A stretch of 64,000 nt of DNA from Odontocerum albicorne (GCA_949825065.1 OX463859.1:26553847-26617846), one strand, 5' to 3'; positions 22,584 through 32,945 are shown, counted from the first letter of the stretch. The notes: generated from the letters alone by a model not told the origin. Numbers and translations are program-made.

Positions 22584-22704
22584 TAAAAAGTGGAATAAAC
22601 AGTGTTTGGTAAAAACAAATTATAATGTCTTTAAACCTCCACAACGTTAATGCCTTAACTATAAACAACCATTCAATAATATTTATTTATTAGACATCAT
22701 TCGT

Positions 22705-23065
22705 AAGAATTTCTCGTCGTTGCTGGGCCTCTTATTCAAGGATTATCTCGCCATTCAGTTGAAAAGCGTATCTGGGTTGTGGAGCATAGTTTCTTTTTTT
22801 TTCTCTTCCTTAAGTTAGTGAGCCATTGTATAACAGCAAAGTCACCGGCTATACCACTGTACAGGATCCGATTGCACAATGAAATTAGACGATTAGAGGA
22901 CACCAGTTTTTTTTAATGAATGGACATGAACGATGTCAAAGGTATCCTCATATCCTCAAATACAATACGGGAAAAGGCATGTGTCATTCGAAGGGAGAAG
23001 CACAGCGCGAGTTTCTAGCCGGCGACCATCCCACGGAAGTCTTGTGTGTTACCACATGGCTATGC
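22705..23065 (-). mobile_element. SINE-A copy
   Basis: Reverse copy: GTCGTTGCTGGGCCTC, CGCCATTCAGTTGAAAAGC, CGATTGCACAATGAAATTAG, then TGTGTCATTCGAAGGGAG and the head CCGGCGACCATCCCACGGAAG at 23020-23060. Confidence 0.7.
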
Positions 23066-23715
23066 ATCTGAAGAATTTCTAACAATATCAGATTAAAACA
23101 GCCATATGAAATATAAATCTCTTTTCAATGATTAGGCATATTTTTTAAATTCTAGTTTTGTATTTATTAGTTATAGAAATTTTCTGGTTTCCAACGTTTT
23201 TATGTTTAAAAAAAGTTTATAACTTTTTTTACTATTCATTATGCAACATTTTCAATTTACAAACTGTCCAGTTTTAATGGAAAGATGAACGTGAAATAAA
23301 AGTGCATACCAATGAAATAAAATCCACCTTTTGTTAATATAGAGAACTTCTTGACTAGAAAAGGCATGTACCGAAGTGATCTCATGTTTTATTGACACAT
23401 TTCAAATATTTGTCCTAAATTATAAAAAAAGTTCTTTGTACATTCAAACTTTACATTTATACCCTAACATTTATTTAAATTCAAAGTTATTACCTAGATT
23501 ATACAAACAGCATCATAATCGCCGCATCATGTCCAACAATTCTTCATCATACGCTCTACATTCGCATGAGTTATTTACTCACATGCGTATGTGAAGACCT
23601 CTAAAAGCTTATCAATTATTGCTCTTCCCTTCTGAAAGACTCACTGTATCAAATTTTTACATTTGAATGTACAACGCTCTTAAAATCACTACTTTTCTTA
23701 ATTAATCAAAGTATT
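23066..23715. other. AT-rich DNA, no gene recognised
   Basis: A 72-codon plus-strand frame at 23376-23594 has no motif and lies in ordinary AT-rich sequence; I treat it as chance. Confidence 0.45.
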
Positions 23716-23717
23716 AA

Positions 23718-24150
23718 TCCTATATATTATTTATAGTTAAGGCATTAACACTGTGGAGGTTTAAAAACATTGCAATTCGTTTAGTCCAACACTGTTTATT
23801 TCACTTTATATAACGGTATATCTCTACCGATTTGAAGGTTCCTCATCATTAGGGGAGCACAGACAAGACTGAATTTTATTTAACTGGTACCGAAATACAC
23901 GTTTCTAACGGTGAAAATTCGGGCTGGAGAATGGGGGTGCAGGAAGCCAGGAGATAACTTCAGTAAGCAGCGGTGAGATCTTGGAAATATATGTATTTGC
24001 CAGATGTTCATCCCAATGCACTGACTTGGATATTTATAGGGCCTCTATTCTGTCCAATTTATTTCCATTACTGCTGATCTGAAAAAAATTGGCATCATCG
24101 ATAGAAATTTTGTGATTTTCACGGTGACAATGATTAATAATCAGATTAAT
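23718..24150 (-). mobile_element. Penelope-like copy with GIY-YIG tail relic
   Basis: Left terminal repeat TTATTTATAGTTAAGGCATT, CACTGTGGAGGTTT and CACTGTTTATTTCACTTTA, then on the minus strand a frame reading RENHKISIDDANFFQISS and NGNKLDRIEAL, stop, ISKSVHWDEHL. It matches the 22.2 kb copy but is older, with stops and missing upstream part. Confidence 0.7.
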
Positions 24151-24631
24151 AATTATCCGCATTTAACTTACTTTTATCCTTCTTCTTCTAAGTCTAAGCA
24201 TCACTTTTATACATCAATATGGTAATTTTGACTACTTTTAATAAAATGCGGTTGTTGTATATTAAGATAAAACGCGGTTGTTGTATCCACCATTTACATT
24301 GTTCCCTTACACTACCTAGTTTCAATATCAATTTCCACTCGCCCATCGTACTTAAATTCAATACTTGAATATCCGAAAATATTACATAACAATTTATCGA
24401 ATTATATTTTTACAACTTATTTATATTCCAAATGTTTGAAGAGAATATCGCTATTTCCCAGCATGTTGACACGTGGAATGATTTGTAGGTTTACCCGATA
24501 AAATTTCCATATATATTTTTTATAAGATAATAGGCAAAAGTATTATATACGAAAATAAAAGGCAAACATATTATATACGAAAAACAAACAAGACAGTCTA
24601 AAGCAATGTTATTTAAAGTGGATACTCAAAT
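24151..24631. other. AT-rich DNA, no gene recognised
   Basis: Two near-copies of AAACGCGGTTGTTGTAT / AAATGCGGTTGTTGTAT lie at 24243 and 24272. Nothing else seen. Confidence 0.4.
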
Positions 24632-24820
24632 GATATGGATCAGGGTTTCTGACATTGTAGTGATCCCAGTAAACAAATTATATGGATCAGGGTTTCTGGC
24701 ATTCTCGTGATCCCAGTAAACAAATTATATGGATCAGGGTTTCTGGCATTGTCGTGATCCCAGTAAACAAATTATATGGATCAGGGTTTCTGGCATTGTC
24801 GTGATCCCAGTAAACAAGTG
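24632..24820. repeat. 47-bp tandem repeat, 4 copies
   Basis: Units start at about 24632, 24678, 24725 and 24772 and read TTATATGGATCAGGGTTTCT then GGCATTGTCGTGATCCCAGT. The last three are almost identical. A minus-strand frame at 24687-24899 is a by-product. Confidence 0.9.
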
Positions 24821-24918
24821 ATCTATCATATACATGAATATAACTCTTTTTCTCTCGTATAGTTTGTCTCTCAGTCAGATGTACCGGTTTTTCGTACATT
24901 ATACAACCTTAGAAGTAG

Positions 24919-24961
24919 CCCGAAGAATCTTCTCCAGTCCTCTCGGAGGAGATTCTTCGGG
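24919..24961. other. 17-bp stem hairpin
   Basis: CCCGAAGAATCTTCTCC and GGAGGAGATTCTTCGGG pair over 16 of 17 positions around a 9-base loop. Confidence 0.85.
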
Positions 24962-25543
24962 CAATTAATATTTGAACGCTCCTCCACGATGTTACCAACA
25001 GTTTCAATCATTATAGATATGCACAGCGGGGAACCAATAAAACCACACCTATTGAACATGTGTTTACTGCAACCATGGTGGATTTATTGTTTTTGTCGAT
25101 TTCTTCCAATCAACCAGCTTAATTTTCAAAAAATTTATTGGCATCCATACTGTACAACTTTGCAAATAAAGATAATATTTAAGAAAACGTAGCACACATG
25201 TAAATAAAATAAACATTTGATGGTAACAGGATTTAGTATATGCATTATGTAAGAGTTAGGTAGGATAATTATTTTGAAATAAATAATAAAGACAAAACGA
25301 CAATTTATATAGCGCCTTTTAGAGAGCTCACTCTCCTTGTAGGTACTCTAACTTGAGTTCCGAACCCACTATTATTGGCAGATTAAAAATGTTATAAAAA
25401 ATGTATAAAAGTTGAGTGTTAGGAAAAAAGGTAGTACATGCGGCCATTATGTCAGGTACTTCACCGCAAAGGAAAACATAATATATATAATATAATATAA
25501 AAAAAAACGCAGAAAACTTTTTGAGGGAAGCCAAATTATAGTA
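24962..25543. other. AT-rich DNA with a worn SINE-B tail
   Basis: 25100-25160 (TTCTTCCAATCAACCAGC, ACTGTACAACTTTGC) resembles a reversed SINE-B tail. Otherwise no feature. Confidence 0.35.
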
Positions 25544-26084
25544 TAGGTTGGCCACTAAAAGACTGAAGGGTTTGAAAAAGTCATAACTTGTTCATTTAAT
25601 TTTTTTTCTTACAGGTTATAGAGCTTTACTACCCTAAAATATTCAGTAGCGCCTGCAGTACGCCATTTGATTTCAACACCTAGCCAGAGATAACAACTTT
25701 TTGAACAGCTTGATAATGAGTGATGAGGTACATTTTCATTTAAACGGGTACATCAACAAATAAAACTGCAGATTTTGGGGTACTGAGAATCTCAGGGAAT
25801 TACATTAGCATCAATTGCATCCCCAAAAAATGCACTGTTTGGTGCAGTGTTATGGCTGAAAGAGGTATCGGCCCCTATTTCTTTGAAAATGAGGAAGGTC
25901 AGACAGAAATAATCAAAGGGGCCTTGTATAAGACAATGCTTGACTTTTTTTACGCCCAGCAGTCGAAAATAAATAGGAGGTATGGTTCCAGTAGGATGAA
26001 ACTACTGCGCACACTGCCTGGACGACGTTGACAGTGTGCGCAGTATAGCGATCTACATCCTTCAGCTTCTAATGGGCCACCCTG
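25544..26084 (+). pseudogene. Mariner-superfamily transposon, internally deleted
   Basis: Ends TAGGTTGGCCACTAAAAGAC (left) and, inverted, CAGGGTGGCCCATTAGAAG (right) form imperfect inverted repeats, each flanked by TA, the target of this superfamily. Between them 25716-26060 reads DEVHFHLNGYINK, stop, NCRFWGTENLRELH, then in another frame IGPYFFENEEGQTEIIKGAL, then WFQ, stop, DETTAHTAW. These are the first catalytic Asp block (DE.HF), the linker and the second Asp block (QDGATAHTA) of a Tc1/mariner-type transposase. The N-terminal DNA-binding part and the third Asp block are missing. Confidence 0.8.
26003..26045. other. Perfect 14-bp inverted repeat inside the mariner relic
   Basis: TACTGCGCACACTG at 26003-26016 and its reverse complement at 26032-26045, 15 bases apart. 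It sits just after the second Asp block, where the transposase sequence breaks off. Confidence 0.85.
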
Positions 26085-26104
26085 TATAATACAAAGAAAT
26101 ATTT

Positions 26105-26530
26105 ACACGATATGGATGGTCTGCGCAGCTTTAAGAAGCACTTCAACATAACCCTTTCGTTCAGAGGTCTAATTAAAATGTATGACCATCTATTAACAAC
26201 AAACATATATACCACACTACACCTAAAGCCGAATTTATTGCTATCATATATCGGAAGATCTTCAAAGGTTTCTTAGTAGTTTGTTTTTCATTGGAATGTT
26301 TTCTGCGATTCTTTTACCTAATATGTTTTTCTAAATATATACAGTTTCGTAGATTCACTTTATATAATGGCCACAGCCACCATCTTTCTATCCTTATACT
26401 CACTTATAATATTATTTTATTTTTTGTAACGTTTTTAATCTGTCAATAATATTTGGTTCAAACTCCGAGCTAGAGAGTGCTTTTGAGGAGATATTGCTAA
26501 ACGGCGATATACATATTGTCCTCTAATTAT
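26105..26530 (+). pseudogene. LINE-B end: last codons and 3' UTR
   Basis: 26118-26170 reads DGLRSFKKHFNITLSFRG, the end of a LINE ORF. The 3' UTR follows with CTACACCTAAAGCCGAATTT, TTTTCTGCGATTCTTTTACC, AATATGTTTTTCTA and, near the end, AACTCCGAGCTAGAGAG. This tail is the likely source of the 51-bp minisatellite at 55944. Confidence 0.6.
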
Positions 26531-27064
26531 TTATTGTTTTTAGATTTTCCAACATATTTAGTTTTACGTGTTGTGTAGTGCCCGTGTGTTAATATATCAT
26601 TTTTTTGTATGGTTCCTTTCAATATTTAGTCGAATTAGTGTTTCAGATATATTGAAGAGACAATATTAATTTCTGTTCCAGTAAGCAAGTTTTCGGATCA
26701 AGAACCTCACGGTAGGCACAGGACTCACAGTTCGTCATTGCACGTGTTGGCAACACAATCGCTCACCGCGTGCGAGTATTGTTATCATGTGAACTCTTTT
26801 TACCTGTTCAGCACATTTTTTGAGTACCGTCGACATTAAAACCCGGCGCCCTTGCGTGGATGTTAAGAATGTTACGACTGAGCTACGGTGGTCTTCATTA
26901 TAAATAATGATTATTTAGTTATGCTTAAAAATTTACTTATTATATTCTAACAAATATATGGTACTGAAGTCCTGGGGAATTCGAGATTAAGTCGGACCTA
27001 CCTATCCGTTATAAGTACAGGCTTCCGAAATATCATCTATTACTTGACTAGTCTACCTACATCA
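26531..27064. other. Unassigned; tRNA-like remnant at 26825-26890 (-)
   Basis: On the minus strand CCGTAGCTCAGTCGTAACA and CGCCGGGTTTTAATGTCG resemble A and B boxes, but arms do not pair as in a tRNA and the B box is altered, so it is a worn SINE head. The rest has no feature. Confidence 0.4.
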
Positions 27065-27189
27065 TTAGCAGGGAGAACCAAGGTCTGAGTGAATGTGATG
27101 GAATACAAGTAGCCTGAACGAAGGGAGTTGAAAGTGCTTAATAATAAGTATTAAAATATTAAGTAGAGAAAATTGTTATCTAATTATAA
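27065..27189 (+). repeat. R4 repeat, left part (split by LINE-C)
   Basis: AACCAAGGTCTGAGTGAATG and AAAATTGTTATCTAATTATA match 584-700. The copy is interrupted at 27190 and resumes at 27808. Confidence 0.65.
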
Positions 27190-27807
27190 ATTCGACCGAC
27201 GACACGCCAACTGAACAAGTAACAAAATTTTAATATTTGGGTGCTAGCATAATGTGCAATAATGACCTCTACGGCGAAGTGCTTGAACAAACACAAAAAG
27301 CCGCAGACATTTCCAGATGTTTAAAGAACACTATCTGGAAAAACAAGTATATGAACATCCAAAGCAAGGTGAGGATATACAAGACCTGTATCCGCCCCAT
27401 AATGACATACATCATAGAGTCCAGAGCCGACACTGTCAGAACCAAAAATCTCCTTCGAACCAGCGAAATGAAGGTACTCAAGAGTATCGCTGGCAAAACC
27501 CTTCGTGATAGAGTACGAAACATTGAAATCCGAAGGATGTGTGATGTTGAAGATATTGTGACAGATGGGGACGACAGAGAAGAAGGTTCTGGAACGAACA
27601 CGTATCCAAAATGGCGGAACCAAGAGCCGTTAGAATGGCCAGGGACAGTATCCCTCAAGCAAGCAGACCTCCAGGATGACCTCCCAAAAGATGGAAAGAC
27701 AGCTGGTAGTCGACGTCACAAGAGGGAAACAATGATGCAGGACCATAACAGCCCGACAGGCCTAAAATAAGAAGACGAAGAATTATAAGTAAGATAAGAA
27801 GACGAAA
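27190..27807 (+). pseudogene. LINE-C C-terminal end inserted in R4
   Basis: Open from 27237: NNDLYGEVLEQTQKAADIS, RIYKTCIRPIMTYIIESRA, LLRTSEMKVLKSIAGKTLRD, IRRMCDVEDIV. The frame then shifts; the minus-strand copy at 42681-42484 keeps the proper continuation (DIVRWGRQRRRLWNEHVSRM, ARDSIPQASRPPGRLPKRW). This is the C-terminal segment of an RTE-like endonuclease/reverse-transcriptase LINE. The 5' end is truncated. The tail is a doubled 27-bp AAGAAGACGA..AATTATAAGTAA block. AATTATAA lies on both sides (27182-27189; 27809-27816), consistent with a target duplication. Confidence 0.75.
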
Positions 27808-28020
27808 AATTATAAGTAACATGCAGGTGTAAACCATTTCTAGGAAAACAAATATTAAGATTATTTAAAATAAAATTACATGTAAGAAATTAAATTAAAG
27901 TTAGTTTATAGTTTAATATATGAATTCAAATAGTTCTTTGGATATAAATTTGTATAAAGGTATATGTTAGCTTTTGCTAAATCTTTGTGTTATAGATAAC
28001 TTTATTCAATAAAAAAAAAA
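27808..28020 (+). repeat. R4 repeat, right part
   Basis: GTAACATGCAGGTGT through GAAATTAAATTAAAGTTAG to CAATAAAAAAAAAAAG resumes the R4 order seen at 680-898, ending in an A tail. Confidence 0.55.
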
Positions 28021-28569
28021 AGAATGCTTTGAAAGCAAGATGATTTTGGGGACAAATATAATCTTGAAATTTGAAGTGATCTTCCCCCTACCAAGGTGAC
28101 TTTCACAGAATATATCAAGTTACATAAAATGACAAAAAAGAAGAAACTCATGGAAATTGAGAGTGTGTAAGGAAAGCAATAGACTCTCAACTATACTAAA
28201 AAGAAAATATGGTTTAGAATTACACCCGAGTTGATTCTCGTCCTGTAAATTATATTCCCGCTCCTTATGAAAATCTGAAAGATTTCTTTTTAAATTATTG
28301 TACAATTTTTTTTGTAAAAAAAAATATCTAGCTTCACATAGAAACAATTGTATCTAAGTATTGCGCAATAAGTTTGCCATATTTTGAGTTTAACGTATAT
28401 ATTTTTCATATTTTGTTTTTATTCGCTTAGTAATATTCTTCACAAAGTCACCTTTAACTTGGGCGTTAAACGTGGAAGTAACAGGAGTCAAATAAATCCT
28501 GTAGAATTGAGAAGAATACATGAGGTGACCTGTATGCTAGAATACGAAATGAAGTGATTCGGGATGAAT
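28021..28569. other. AT-rich DNA, no gene recognised
   Basis: No shared repeat. Short minus-strand frames at 28002-28347 look random. Confidence 0.4.
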
Positions 28570-28800
28570 GTGAACTTAAGGTTGGTGTGTGAAGAAGAGC
28601 TCGCTGAGATATTTGGACATGTGCAATGAATGATTGAAGAAAGACTACTGTGATTGGAAGGATTGGAAGAGGGAGACCAAGGGAGATATATTTGAATCTA
28701 GTAAAATATAATTTTAAAGGAAGCAATGTTAAAAATAAAAGAAATCGTAAATGTAATATTGAAAGAAGAGTAGTAGCAGAAAAAAATAATGAACGGTGAA
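28570..28800 (+). pseudogene. LINE-E C-terminal relic left of the array
   Basis: Plus-strand pieces read EEELAEIFGHVQ, stop, MIEERLL, then in another frame GRIGRGRPREIYLNLVK and KGSNVKNKRNRKCNIERR. The order FGHVxxM - GRGRPR - RNRR.CMNVEE is a common LINE C-terminal tail. A second copy of its last part is at 31700-31760, on the other side of the 39-bp array, and a third at 45045-45260. Confidence 0.55.
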
Positions 28801-31660
28801 ATGCAAAATGTGTGAAATGGTGGCTTACAAGAATGTGGATTACAAATGGTGGCTTACAAGAATGTGGATTACAAAATGGCTTACAAGAATGTGGATTACA
28901 AAATGGTGTGAAATGGTGGCTTACAAGAATGTGGATTACAAAATGTGTGAAATGGTGGCTTACAAGAATGTGGATTATAAAATGTGTGAAATGGTGGCTT
29001 ACAAGAATGTGGATTACAAAATGTGTGAAATGGTGGCTTACAAGAATGTGGATTACAAAATGTGTGAAATGGTGGCTTTCAAGAATGTGGATAACAAAAT
29101 GTGTGAAATGGTGGCTTACAAGAATGTGGATTACAAAATGTGTGAAATGGTGGCTTACAAGAATGTGGATTACAAAATGTGTGAAATTGTGGCTTACAAG
29201 AATGTGGATTACAAAATGTGTGAAATGGTGGGATGCAAGAATGTGGATAGCAAAATGTGTGAAATGGTGGCTTACAAGAATGTGGATTACAAAATGTGTG
29301 AAATGGTGGGATGCAAGAATGTGGATAGCAAAATGTGTGAAATGGTGGCTTACAAGAATGTGGATTACAAAATGTGTGAAATGGTGGCTTACAAGAATGT
29401 GGATTACAAAATGTGTGAAATGGTGGGATGCAAGAATGTGGATAGCAAAATGTGTGAAATGGTGGCTTACAAGAATGTGGATTACAAAATGTGTGAAATG
29501 GTGGGATGCAAGAATGTGGATAGCAAAATGTGTGAAATGGTGGCTTACAAGAATGTGGATTACAAAATGTGTGAAATGGTGGCTTACAAGAATGTGGATT
29601 ACAAAATGTGTGAAATGGTGGCTTACAAGAATGTGGATAGCAAAATGTGTGAAATGGTGGCTTACAAGAATGTGGATTACAAAATGTGTGAAATGGTGGG
29701 ATGCAAGAATGTGGATAGCAAAATGTGTGAAATGGTGGCTTACAAGAATGTGGATTACAAAATGTGTGAAATGGTGGCTTATAAGAATGTGGATTACAAA
29801 TTGTGTGAAATGGTGGGATGCAAAAATGTGGAAAGCAAAATGTGTGAAATGGTGGCTTACAAGAATGTGGATTACAAAATGTGTGAAATGGTGGGATACA
29901 AGAATGTGGATAGCAAAATGTGTGAAATGGTGGCTTACAAGAATGTGGATTACAAAATGTGTGAAATGGTAGGATGCAAGAATGTGGATAGCAAAATGTG
30001 TGAAATGGTGGCTTACAAGAATGTAGATTACAAAATGTGTGAAATGGTGGGATGCAAGATTGTGGATAGCAAAATGTGTGAAATGGTGGCTTACAAGAAT
30101 GTGGATTACAAAATGTGTGAAATGGTGGCTTACAAGAATGTGGATTACAAAATGTGTGAAATGGTGGGATGCAAGAATGTGGATAGCAAAATGTGTGAAA
30201 TGGTGGCTTACAAGAATGTGGATTACAAAATGTGTGAAATGATGGCTTACAAGAATGTGGATTACAAAATGTGTGAAATGGTGGGATGCAAGAATGTGGA
30301 TAGCAAAATGTGTGAAATGGTGGCTTACAAGAATGTGGATTACAAAATGTGTGAAATGGTGGGATGCAAGAATGTGGATAGCAAAATGTGTGAAATGGTG
30401 GCTTACAAGAATGTGGATTACAAAATGTGTGAAATGGTGGCTTACAAGAATGTGGATTACAAAATGTGTGAAATGGTGGCTTACAAGAATGTGGATTACA
30501 AAATGTGTGAAATGGTGGGATGCAAGAATGTGGATAGCAAAATGTGTGAAATGGTGGCTTACAAGAATGTGGATTACAAAATGTGTGAAATGGTGGGATG
30601 CAAGAATGTGGATAGCAAAGTGTGTGAAATGGTGGCTTACAAGAATGTGGATTACAAAATGTGTGAAATGGTGGCTTATAAGAATGTGGATTACAAATTG
30701 TGTGAAATGGTGGGATGCAAAAATGTAGATAGCAAAATGTGTGAAATGGTGGCTTACAAGAATGTGGATTACAAAATGTGTGAAATGGTAGGATGCAAGA
30801 ATGTGGATAGCAAAATGTGTGAAATGGTGGCTTACAAGAATGTAGATTACAAAATGTGTAAAATGGTGGGATGCAAGATTGTGGATAGCAAAATGTGTGA
30901 AATGGTGGCTTACAAGAATGTGGATTACAAAATGTGTGAAATGGTGGCTTATAAGAATGTGGATTACAAATTGTGTGAAATGGTGGGATGCAAGAATGTG
31001 GATAGCAAAATGTGTGAAATGGTGGCTTACAAGAATGTGGATTACAAAATGTGTGAAATGGTGGGATGCAAGAATGTGGATAGCAAAATGTGTGAAATGG
31101 TGGCTTACAAGAATGTGGATTACAAAATGTGTGAAATGGTGGCTTACAAGAATGTGGATTACAAAATGTGTGAAATGGTGGGATGCAAGAATGTGGATAG
31201 CAAAATGTGTGAAATGGTGGGATACACAATGATGGGTTACAGAATGTGTGAAACGGTGGGTTGCAAAATGTGTGAAACAGTGGGTTACAAAATGTGTGAA
31301 ACGGTGGGCTACAGAATGGTGGGTTACGAAATCTGTGAAACGGTGGGTTGCAAAATGTGTAAAATGGTGGGTTACAAAACATATGTAACGGTGAAATATA
31401 GAATGGTTGGCTACAAAATGTGTGAAATGGTAGGTTATAAAATGTGTGAAATAGTGGGTCACAGAACGGTTAGCTACAGAACGGCGGGTTACAAAAAGTA
31501 AGAAACGTTGGTTTACAGAACGGTGGGTTATAAGATGTGTGAAACGGGGGATTACAATATGTGTAAAATGGTGGGTTAAAAACGGTGGGTTACAAAATAT
31601 ACGAAACGGTGGGTTACATAACGGAGGGCTACAAGGTGTGTGAAATGGTGAGTTACAAAA
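28796..31660. repeat. 39-bp tandem array, about 59 regular units plus irregular ends
   Basis: From about 28911 to 31205 the unit is 39 bp: AAAATGTGTGAAATGGTGGC then TTACAAGAATGTGGATTAC. Two unit types alternate: type A (GCTTACAAG...GATTAC) and type B (GGATGCAAG...GATAGC), mostly as AB or AAB. The left end has shorter units. The right end (31205-31660) is made of 24-bp (AAAATGTGTGAAACGGTGGG plus TTAC) and 15-bp pieces, so 39 = 24 + 15. Marker variants (TTATAAG..AAATTGTG at 29779 and 30673; GCAAGATTGTGG at 30053 and 30872) show a duplicated block of 21-23 units. Because 39, 24 and 15 are multiples of 3, four frames stay open; I do not regard them as genes. Confidence 0.95.
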
Positions 31661-31689
31661 CTCTGTGCAAAATTTCAAGGTGTCATTGG

Positions 31690-31765
31690 GTAAAGTAAAT
31701 TCTATTTTGAAAGGAGGTCATATTAGAAGGAAGAGAAATCGTAGGAATTGTATGAATGTAGAAGA
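31690..31765 (+). pseudogene. LINE-E C-terminal fragment right of the array
   Basis: AAAGGAGGTCATATTAGAAG continues as RKRNRRNCMNVEEPKYEY, stop. It parallels KGSNVKNKRNRKCN at 28720-28770. Confidence 0.5.
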
Positions 31766-32385
31766 ACCAAAATATGAGTATTGAAATAAAAATGTCTGAT
31801 GTTTTGTCATCTGTCACAATCCCAAGAGAGAAATTACGTGATGGTACGTATTTATGTTAAAAAAGAAATAAAGGGAAAATACGATGAAAGATCTTCTCTG
31901 ATATTTTTTTTTCAATCTTTTAACGCAGAACTACTTTATTTCAAACCTTTTCTTTGGGTGTTGATTTCATAATCAATTATTAATGACTTCGATTGCTTTT
32001 TCTTAAATTAAAGTCAATTCTTCAGAATCATTGAAAAGTTAGTAGGTTAAACGTTTTTCATCAAATTATGTTCTTTACTTTCAAAGTTTTGTTCCCGAAA
32101 TGTAAAATATCAATACACAAAAAGAACTTTTACCTGATCATAAACATTCTTCATTAAATAAAACTCAAAGTTACCTTTGGAATTCCTTAATTCTTTCTTA
32201 ACAAAATAAGATCAGTATTTGGTTAAGGTAAATTCTTAAAGTTTTATTTTACTTCAATTTAACTTTTTAAATTTATGTTTGAAATGTTATCACGCTGAAT
32301 TTATAAACAGGAATTATTTGCACAATATTTGACAAAAATTTTAACTCTTTTTTGTGTACACATTAAAACCGTGGCTGTAGATGGT
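31766..32385. other. AT-rich DNA, no gene recognised
   Basis: No frame, no shared repeat. Confidence 0.45.
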
Positions 32386-32620
32386 AACTACATGGCTTCG
32401 TTGATAGAACACCTATGTTTCAATACAAGGGGCTAGGGGTTTGATTCATGTTGGAATCTAATTTATTTTAAAAGAGTTCCAGCATGGTTTTCACTTAAAG
32501 CCTCTTAAACATATTTCGGATGTTTAAGAGGTCTTAAGTAAAAATTTTGTTGAGAATTATTGCAACATAGCAATAAGATTGTTAAGTAGTACTGTTCACA
32601 ACGACAGTGTAGTAAAAACA
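32386..32620 (+). mobile_element. SINE-B copy with internal inverted duplication
   Basis: Head CTTCGTTGATAGAACACC, B box GGGGTTTGATTCATG, tail GGTTTTCACTTAAAGCCTC. CTTAAAGCCTCTTAAACAT at about 32493 is followed by its near inverse ATGTTTAAGAGGTCTTAAG, then the tail resumes with GTTGAGAATTATTGCAACAT. Confidence 0.6.
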
Positions 32621-32694
32621 AAGCTTTTTTTTATTGTTGTAAGTTAGAAGACAAGTGACTTTGCAATTTGACTGGAGCTTATTAAAAGTATTGA

Positions 32695-32945
32695 AAGAGG
32701 AAAGATTTATTCAATTTTCCCTTAGGGAAATGTTTTGCGTTTTTTTTACTTAATATGTTTTTCTAGATCTATGCGAGTGCGGGAAAATTCCAAATCTAAC
32801 GACCGCAGCCACTTCCTTCCTATATTTACACTTAATTTTATATTAGTTTTGAAATATTTTAATCTGAGCTAGAGCGCATTGATGAGAGTATGCTCTCTTA
32901 ATGGCGCTGCATAAAGTGAACCGATTTGTTATATTTTTATGTACC
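32695..32945 (+). mobile_element. LINE-B 3' UTR copy
   Basis: CCCTTAGGGAAATGTTTTGC, ACTTAATATGTTTTTCTAG, CGCAGCCACTTCCTTCC and CTGAGCTAGAGCGCATTGA follow the same order as at 26270-26530. Confidence 0.6.

Larger units (their letters stand above)
22004..22683 (-). mobile_element. Penelope-like element copy with 13-bp target duplication
   Basis: Direct repeats ATTCAATAATATT at 22004-22016 and 22671-22683 flank the insert. Inside, inverted repeats (22025-22105 and 22540-22670; CACTGTTTATTCCACTTTT, TACCGGTTTCAAGGCTTTC) surround a minus-strand coding fragment. Terminal repeats of this kind around a truncated 3' part are characteristic of Penelope-like retroelements, whose 5' ends are often truncated and flanked by an inverted copy. 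Confidence 0.8.

Noticed and set aside
27269..27658. Minus-strand ORFs of 100 and 129 codons
   Set aside because: Shadows of the LINE-C coding strand.
24632..31660. CRISPR-like arrays
   Set aside because: All arrays are head-to-tail repeats without unique spacers, in a eukaryotic transposon-rich context.
28466..31678. Very long ORFs (about 1070 codons minus, 901 and 767 codons in other frames)
   Set aside because: They are produced by a 39-bp unit whose length is a multiple of three and which has no stop in four frames. No non-repeat domain is attached, and the left end of the array changes phase.
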